Shown: one piece after another, positions 59,472-64,000 of the stretch | Numbering within the stretch: position 1 is the stretch's first letter | Layout of the letters: each line of letters opens with the position of its first letter | Source of the DNA: Enterobacter sp. CC120223-11 | Lineage (GTDB): Bacteria; Pseudomonadota; Gammaproteobacteria; Enterobacterales; Enterobacteriaceae | DNA length: 64,000 nucleotides | Assembly (NCBI RefSeq): GCF_900215375.1 | Contig: NZ_OBEF01000005.1 | Span: 62,001-126,000 of the forward strand | Reading direction: 5' to 3' | The notes under the pieces: model-generated | The model's database searches: none | What the model saw: the letters and a program-made list of their open reading frames with translations, nothing else | Told to the model about the DNA's origin: nothing | Translations under genes and position numbers: made by a program

Positions 59472-59924
59472 TCAGGCCTCTTCCTGATCCCGGTATTCTC
59501 TCGCCTTCTGTATCATTTCAGCCGTTGGCTCCTGCAGTTTATCCAGAAACTCCCTAGATCGTTTAGCCACCGACTGGAAGGCGACACTGTCCGTGCTGCC
59601 GGTATTTCGATTGGTGTAAACCAGACGGGCAAGAGGTCTGGTCAGTTCCTTCTCTTCCATAAAGCGTTTGAAGCTCCAGAGATATATATCAACCAGCTCC
59701 AGCCCTGCACTCTGCGTACCCGACTCGAAGACCAACGGTTCAGCCGGCATGTTCGACACATCCATGACCGGTAAACCGGGTCCGTTTTCCCACGGCATCT
59801 CACGTATCTGGCAATAGAACTCCCACAGCCCCCGTTGAGTGGTGTTGAACTGCGACTGCTGGTCCACAACGATGTCAGCTTTGCGGTTTGGTGCTCCCAG
59901 GCGGGAACAGATGTCACGCAACAC
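59472..59924 (-). pseudogene. DUF3800-like protein, N-terminally truncated
   Basis: 150 codons matching, as I recall, the C-terminal part of DUF3800 proteins (RNase H-like fold, common in mobile elements): VVDQQSQFNTTQRGLWEFY, then SAGLELVDIYLWSFKRFMEE. The N-terminal half with the first acidic residues is missing, and the frame is closed upstream near 59930, so it is likely a remnant. The flanking stretch 59233-59471 shows only a weak ggcct/aggcc hairpin and no gene. Confidence 0.45.
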
Positions 59925-60076
59925 GAATTGAAATCAATAACTGACCATTTTTTATTTCTTTAGTGGGCAGACACCTAAATCAATAACTCAAATTTACCTT
60001 TTCCGAAATCTCGGCAACATCAAACTGAGCTTTTAACAGTGTAATACTCATCAGGGAAGTCGTACTCAGGGTGAAC

Positions 60077-60109
60077 TGACACCATTCAACAGTGAGTTGA
60101 ATGGTGTCA
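60077..60109. repeat. Perfect 14-bp stem-loop
   Basis: tgacaccattcaac/gttgaatggtgtca with a 5-base loop (agtga). It has no T-tract on either side and belongs to neither of the two palindrome families elsewhere in the window. It could be a recombinase, replication or transposon-end site; unassigned. Confidence 0.6.
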
Positions 60110-60310
60110 AACATTCTATATCAGGCCATTTAGTAATCGAAACTCCCCAGATGTTCATTCTGAAATGATAGCCCACAAAATAAGGCACACTCTTCGCAGT
60201 AATTGGTGATTTACGGCAGATTGATACACGAGGTGGGGTCTAATATTGAAAGAATGCCACTGTAAAAGTTATGGAAAACTACATTGTCCTACTGGCAGGC
60301 AGCCAAACAA

Positions 60311-60339
60311 CCCCACCGAAAGCAAAACTCCCGGTGAGG
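60311..60339 (-). terminator. Terminator of the HPr-aldolase-kinase-PTS operon
   Basis: On the minus strand, cctcaccg and cggtgggg pair around a T-rich loop and are followed by ttgtttgg. It lies just after the HPr stop. Confidence 0.6.
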
Positions 60340-60347
60340 TGACAAAC

Positions 60348-60617
60348 TTAACAAGCCTCGCCAAACCCTTCAGCAAAGGCCGTCTTCAGCTCCGTCATAA
60401 AGGCCTGTTCGTCTTGTCCATCGCAGGTCAGATCAATAGTCGAATTGCCCTTCACGCCTGCGCCTAAAATACTCATCATCCCTTTGATATGAATCTCTTT
60501 GCCGTTGTTTATCAGCGTCAGAGAGGATTCGTATTTTTTGACGATTTTCGCCAGCGTCGCTGCGGGCCTGGCGTGCAGGCCGGTGCTGTTCACCACCCGA
60601 ACGGATTGCTTGATCAT
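60348..60617 (-). CDS. HPr-family phosphocarrier protein
   Basis: An 89-residue HPr-like carrier. The phospho-His motif STGLHARPAA (His about 15) is intact, and the region around residue 47 (KGMMSILGAGVKG) retains the Ser of HPr. It lacks fused EIIA or other PTS domains. Ribosome site AAGGAGGAGCC. It lies 9 bases after an aldolase gene, last in an operon with a galactitol-type EIIC, so it is probably a dedicated or accessory phosphate carrier for that PTS rather than the housekeeping ptsH. Confidence 0.92.
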   Translation of the reverse strand: MIKQSVRVVNSTGLHARPAATLAKIVKKYESSLTLINNGKEIHIKGMMSILGAGVKGNSTIDLTCDGQDEQAFMTELKTAFAEGFGEAC

Positions 60618-60626
60618 GGCTCCTCC

Positions 60627-61487
60627 TTAAGACGCCTGGCGAAACGCCGGATGGGCTTTGTTCATCATCAGAATTTTGGCATAAACGTCCTCTTCCACCG
60701 CGTGTTTGGCGCTCGCCATCACCCGCGCGAGGTTCGCTTCGTTGTTGTTACGCACCCACGCCTGGCCGACGGCGGTAATAAACGCCTTGCGCAGGTCGCT
60801 GGCGATATTCACTTTCACCACGTTGTAGTTGACGAAGCTGCGCAGGATATCCGCGTCGATGCCGGAACCGCCGTGGATCACCAGCGGCACCGGGGAAAGC
60901 TCCGCAATCTGCCTGAGCAGCGGGATGTCGATGCGCGGAATGTCTTCCAGACCGTGCACGTTGCCGACGGAAACGGCAAGAATGTCGCAGCCCGTTTCTT
61001 CCACAAAGCGCCGTACCTTCTCAGGCTCGGTTTTGCAATCGGCTTCGCTGACGTGATCGTCTTCCTTGCCGAGGATCGCCCCCAGCTCCGCTTCCACCGG
61101 CACGCCGAAGGATTTGCAGAAATCGACCGCTTCGCGGGTGAAGGCAATATTCTCTTCAAACGGCAGCTCTGCGCCGTCGATCATTACCGAGGTGAATCCA
61201 GCGCGTACTGCCTGTTTCACGTCATCCAGGGTTTTGCCGTGGTCGAGGTGCAGGCTGACTGGCACATCCATTTTGTCGGCGTGGCGCTTCACGATTTCAT
61301 AGATATAGTCGTAGCCCGAAAGCTGCGCGTTGGTCGGCGCTATCTGAATAAAATTCGGCAATCCTGAGCGCTCAATGGCGTTCAGAATAGAGATTGTTGT
61401 TTCCAGATTGGTGGTGTTAAACGCCCCGGCAAGGACGCGTTTTTCCTGAATCCGGTCGAGCAGGATCCTACCGTTGACTAATGGCAT
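60627..61487 (-). CDS. Class II (zinc) ketose-bisphosphate aldolase
   Basis: A 286-residue aldolase of the FbaA/GatY/KbaY/AgaY superfamily that cleaves ketose 1,6-bisphosphates to dihydroxyacetone phosphate and an aldehyde. Zinc ligands and substrate motifs are visible: SLHLDHGKTLDD (catalytic Asp and His ligand, about residue 80), AELGAILGKEDDH, VSVGNVHGLED (His ligand), PLVIHGGSGI and NIASDLRKAF. It is closer in length to tagatose-bisphosphate aldolases than to E. coli FbaA (359). Its place after a sugar kinase and PTS EIIC suggests it cleaves the product of that kinase; the sugar is unknown. Confidence 0.9.
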   Translation of the reverse strand: MPLVNGRILLDRIQEKRVLAGAFNTTNLETTISILNAIERSGLPNFIQIAPTNAQLSGYDYIYEIVKRHADKMDVPVSLHLDHGKTLDDVKQAVRAGFTSVMIDGAELPFEENIAFTREAVDFCKSFGVPVEAELGAILGKEDDHVSEADCKTEPEKVRRFVEETGCDILAVSVGNVHGLEDIPRIDIPLLRQIAELSPVPLVIHGGSGIDADILRSFVNYNVVKVNIASDLRKAFITAVGQAWVRNNNEANLARVMASAKHAVEEDVYAKILMMNKAHPAFRQAS

Positions 61488-61532
61488 GTGAACTCCTCAT
61501 CTCTTCTTTTAAAAGCGATTATGTGTTGGCGA

Positions 61533-63017
61533 TTATTCGCAGGTCGTAATGCCTTCCTGCTGCAATTTAAAGTGGTAAAACGCCTGCCACTGTTTTTGAT
61601 ATTTCTGTAATTGCCTCGCCCGGTTTGGGTCAGGCAAATAGCGTCCGGCTATCTCTATTTTGGGCAGCGGTAATTCGGGGCTGGCCATAATTAACGCGCC
61701 AACGGAAACCGCTTCATCAAACGCTATCGCTTCCACCGGGCATTGCAGGGTGTCTGCTTTGAGCTGAAGCCAGAACGGGTTATTAACCGCCGGGCCAATC
61801 ACCTTCAGCGTCTGCCCGGCGGGCAGGCTGAAGCAGGCCGAGCAGTTGGCGTACTCCATCGCCAGCCCCAGAAATACGCTTTCGAGCAGCGTTTCCGTAC
61901 TCAGCTCATCGCCAAGCCCATACAGCAGCCCGCGCGTGCTGCGGTTTTTATTTGGTGAGCCAGAGCCGCGCAGGTGTGGAATAAACACGGGTACGGCATC
62001 CGGCGACCAGTTTTCTTGCTGATAGCGCTGCCAGATATTTTCCAGCGCAGCGTCCGTTTCTTCCCTGGTGAGGCGAAACGTTTTTTGCAGCCACTCCAGC
62101 GCGTAGCCGCCGATGGGCAGAGAGGCGAACAGCGTGTACAGCTCGCCGTCGGAATAACAGCCGTTCGCCAGCTTGTCACTCTGCGCCTGTTCACTCAGCG
62201 TCGGCGTGCGGTTTAGCAGCAATATGCCTTCGGTCGTGCCCGTGGAGTTGAGCACTTCCCCCGGCTGCATCTGCAACGCTCTGGCCCCAACCATATGGTC
62301 GTGTCCGGCAAGCGTCACGCTGACCTGACCTTTCAGCCCCAGTTCAGCGCGCATCTCAGCCGTGACTGCGCCAACAAGGTTTCCAGGCGAAAGCAGTGGG
62401 GCAAGAGTGCTAAACGGAATGCCCAGAATCTCCGCCGCCCGACGCGACCACTGGCGACGGCTGACGTCCAGGCACTGCGTCCGGCTGGCGAGAGACATCT
62501 CCGTGCGCTTGCGCCCCGTCATCCGCCAGGCCAACACTTCGGGGGCGTGCAGCCAGCAGATATCCGTTCTTTCGCGCAGACCGTAGTTGTCCAGCAGCCA
62601 GCGCATTTTGAACGCCGAGTAGTTGCTGTGCGACGGCAGGCCGGTGATCGCGTACAGCTCGCGCTGGTCTGCCTGAGAAAGCGCGCTGAGAAACGCTTCA
62701 CCACGGCGATCGTACCAGGCCAGCATCGGCGTCAAAATCGTGCCTGATTCATCAACAAACACGCCAGATTCACCGAAGCTGGCGATACTGATTCGGCTCA
62801 CCGGCAGCGGGGATGCCGCCGCCAGTTCAGCCATTACGCGACGTAACGTCTGCCACAGTGCTTCGATATCGAAATCGACATCTCCTTGCTCAGAAACCTG
62901 CTTCGGTGTCGCAAACTTGCGCCCGGCCAGAAGTGACGCATCGTGGCAGGCATAGCAGCTCACTTTGCAGTTCGTGGTTCCCATATCGATGACGATCGCC
63001 GCGCTGAACTCAGGCAT
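61533..63017 (-). CDS. FGGY-family carbohydrate kinase
   Basis: A 494-residue sugar kinase. The N-terminus AAIVIDMGTTNCKVSCY carries the phosphate 1 motif; SIASFGESGVFVDE and MLAWYDRRGE follow; the catalytic Asp is in LAGHDHMVGA (about residue 240); NSTGTTEGILLL is phosphate 2; GPAVNNPFWLQLKADTL is the adenosine-region motif. It resembles xylulokinase/gluconokinase-type relatives without matching one clearly. It overlaps the EIIC gene by 8 bases. Having a kinase in a PTS operon implies a second phosphorylation of the sugar, consistent with a bisphosphate aldolase next door. Confidence 0.9.
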   Translation of the reverse strand: MPEFSAAIVIDMGTTNCKVSCYACHDASLLAGRKFATPKQVSEQGDVDFDIEALWQTLRRVMAELAAASPLPVSRISIASFGESGVFVDESGTILTPMLAWYDRRGEAFLSALSQADQRELYAITGLPSHSNYSAFKMRWLLDNYGLRERTDICWLHAPEVLAWRMTGRKRTEMSLASRTQCLDVSRRQWSRRAAEILGIPFSTLAPLLSPGNLVGAVTAEMRAELGLKGQVSVTLAGHDHMVGARALQMQPGEVLNSTGTTEGILLLNRTPTLSEQAQSDKLANGCYSDGELYTLFASLPIGGYALEWLQKTFRLTREETDAALENIWQRYQQENWSPDAVPVFIPHLRGSGSPNKNRSTRGLLYGLGDELSTETLLESVFLGLAMEYANCSACFSLPAGQTLKVIGPAVNNPFWLQLKADTLQCPVEAIAFDEAVSVGALIMASPELPLPKIEIAGRYLPDPNRARQLQKYQKQWQAFYHFKLQQEGITTCE

Positions 63018-64000
63018 ACACCGTTCCTTTTGTCAGTCTGAACACGCCGTACAGCACCAGCGCCACTACCGGAATAAGGCCAATGGCGATGACGTTGCCG
63101 TTAAAGATTTCCAGCAGCCAGAAGCGGAACGGGTTACCGCCGTCGAGGAAGCTGGAGACCTGACCGCTGGAGCCTTCGGCAAACTTGAAGTTCACGTCCT
63201 TCGCCATGCCGGTAATAAACGGCGCGATTTTGGTGGCGATCCACAGGTCAGCCACAATCACCGGAATGGCGGTGATCACTGCCCGGAAGATGTTGCCGCG
63301 ACAGGCGAGGACAATCATCGAGGCCATTACCGCCAGGTTAGCAAGGTCGCCGAGTGGCAGCACTTTGTTGCCCGGCAGCATAAAGGCGATAAACACGGAG
63401 ATAGGCGTCAGCAGCAGCGCCGTGGAGATAATCGCCGGATTACCTACGGCGACGGCGATATCCAGACCGATGAAGAGATCGTCACGCCCCGGATATTTGG
63501 CGTTCAGGTACTTTTTGATCGCTTCCGACAGCGGCAGCAGCCCTTCCATCAGGATGCGCACCATTCGCGGCAGGATAAACATCACGCCACCAATGCTGAT
63601 GCCAAGCAGCAGGATATGTTTGAAATCGTAGCCCGCAATCACCCCCAGCAGCACGCCCAGAATGGTGCCGACCATCATCGGTTCGCCGAAAATGCCGAGC
63701 TTTTTCTGCACGCTTTCCGGGTCGATATGAATGCGGTTGAGGCCAGGGATTTTGTCGATAATTTTGTCGAACAACAGGCCAATCGGGAAGAAGACCACCG
63801 AGGAGAGCGTCGGCAGAGAAATCCCTTCCAGGCCAAAGTATTTGCTGACCAGCGGCGCGGACCAGTCCGCCAGCTTCAGGACCACGATAGCAGCCACGGC
63901 AGCAGCGAGCAGACCAAGCACGAAGCTGCCTGTGCTGTAGTAAACCAGGGTTCCGGCCAGCGCAAAGTGCCAGTAGTTCCACATATCGACGTCGACGGTG
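63010..64000 (-). CDS. PTS galactitol-family EIIC (GatC-like), N-terminus cut by window edge
   Basis: Membrane channel of a PTS of the galactitol (Gat) family. The frame is open to the last base; the visible part starts at TVDVDMWNYWHFALAGT, corresponding to about residue 120 of GatC, so it continues beyond the window (the ATG at 63984 is internal). Conserved blocks: GLEGISLPTLSSVVFFP, KKLGIFGEPMMVGTILG, GISIGGVMFILPRMVRILM and VLPLGDLANLAVMASM. It shares an 8-base overlap with the kinase. The EIIA and EIIB parts are not visible and may lie upstream beyond 64000. Confidence 0.93.
   Translation of the reverse strand, partial: TVDVDMWNYWHFALAGTLVYYSTGSFVLGLLAAAVAAIVVLKLADWSAPLVSKYFGLEGISLPTLSSVVFFPIGLLFDKIIDKIPGLNRIHIDPESVQKKLGIFGEPMMVGTILGVLLGVIAGYDFKHILLLGISIGGVMFILPRMVRILMEGLLPLSEAIKKYLNAKYPGRDDLFIGLDIAVAVGNPAIISTALLLTPISVFIAFMLPGNKVLPLGDLANLAVMASMIVLACRGNIFRAVITAIPVIVADLWIATKIAPFITGMAKDVNFKFAEGSSGQVSSFLDGGNPFRFWLLEIFNGNVIAIGLIPVVALVLYGVFRLTKGTVYA

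Larger units (their letters stand above)
59925..60347. other. Gene-free AT-rich accessory stretch
   Basis: No coding sequence is supported. The stretch joins the DUF3800-like remnant to the sugar operon. It contains one perfect long hairpin (listed separately) and a terminator for the HPr gene. Its composition differs from the core, consistent with mobile-element debris. Confidence 0.5.

Noticed and set aside
55125-60347. attL/attR pair derived from the selC 3' end
   Set aside because: I looked for a second copy of the last 20 bases of selC downstream and saw none within the window; no integrase gene either.

Overview
The window is a 64 kb chromosomal stretch from a member of the Enterobacteriaceae. 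The core genes (xylBAFGHR, bax, malS, avtA, selAB, yibFHI, mtlADR, yibTL, lldPRD, yicIJ, selC) match their Escherichia coli K-12 counterparts closely in length, motifs and order as I remember them. The GC-rich coding sequence, REP-type palindromes and a second CCCTCTCCC-type palindrome family suggest an Enterobacter/Lelliottia/Leclercia-like genus. The genus is an inference; no rRNA or marker gene is present to fix it.

Layout. 1-7829: the D-xylose locus, with xylB (cut by the window edge) and xylA on the minus strand, diverging from xylFGH and xylR. 7967-12551: bax, malS and avtA. 12906-15959: an accessory pair, a glycine-rich predicted lipoprotein and a two-partner-secretion (TpsB/FhaC-like) outer-membrane transporter. 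16385-19582: a MarR-type regulator with an EmrAB-type drug exporter. 19673-22914: selB and selA. 22963-39231: an accessory block with a decayed AraC-type gene, a serine hydrolase, an orphan DUF3916-like gene, a three-lipoprotein CsgG/DUF4810/GNA1162 cluster, and a contact-dependent growth inhibition locus (cdiB-cdiA-cdiI) whose cdiA is broken by one frameshift. 39606-50955: yibF, yibH-yibI, the mannitol operon with four CRP-like sites, yibT, yibL, and the L-lactate operon with two LldR-type operators. 51016-54741: the yicJI alpha-xyloside genes. 55030-55124: selC, tRNA-Sec. 55299-60347: selC-proximal accessory DNA with an IS1-like element (transposase interrupted by a nonsense codon), an Old Yellow Enzyme, an exported alpha/beta hydrolase, a TetR regulator with a palindromic operator, and a DUF3800-like fragment. 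60348-64000: a minus-strand sugar operon with a galactitol-type PTS EIIC (cut by the window edge), an FGGY kinase, a class II aldolase and a dedicated HPr.

How the genes work together. Xylose import (XylFGH), isomerisation (XylA) and phosphorylation (XylB) are controlled by XylR; YicJ/YicI can feed the same route from alpha-xylosides. SelA, SelB and selC, three of the four dedicated selenocysteine components, all lie in this window. Mannitol enters through MtlA and is oxidised by MtlD; L-lactate enters through LldP and is oxidised by LldD.

The most interesting parts are (i) the TpsB transporter next to a glycine-rich lipoprotein instead of a haemagglutinin-type substrate; (ii) the CDI locus with an unassigned C-terminal toxin domain, a split cdiA, and a second immunity-like tail about 3 kb downstream that looks paralogous; (iii) the CsgG-like lipoprotein trio without curli genes; and (iv) the PTS operon combining a galactitol-type permease, a sugar kinase and an aldolase, whose substrate is not obvious.
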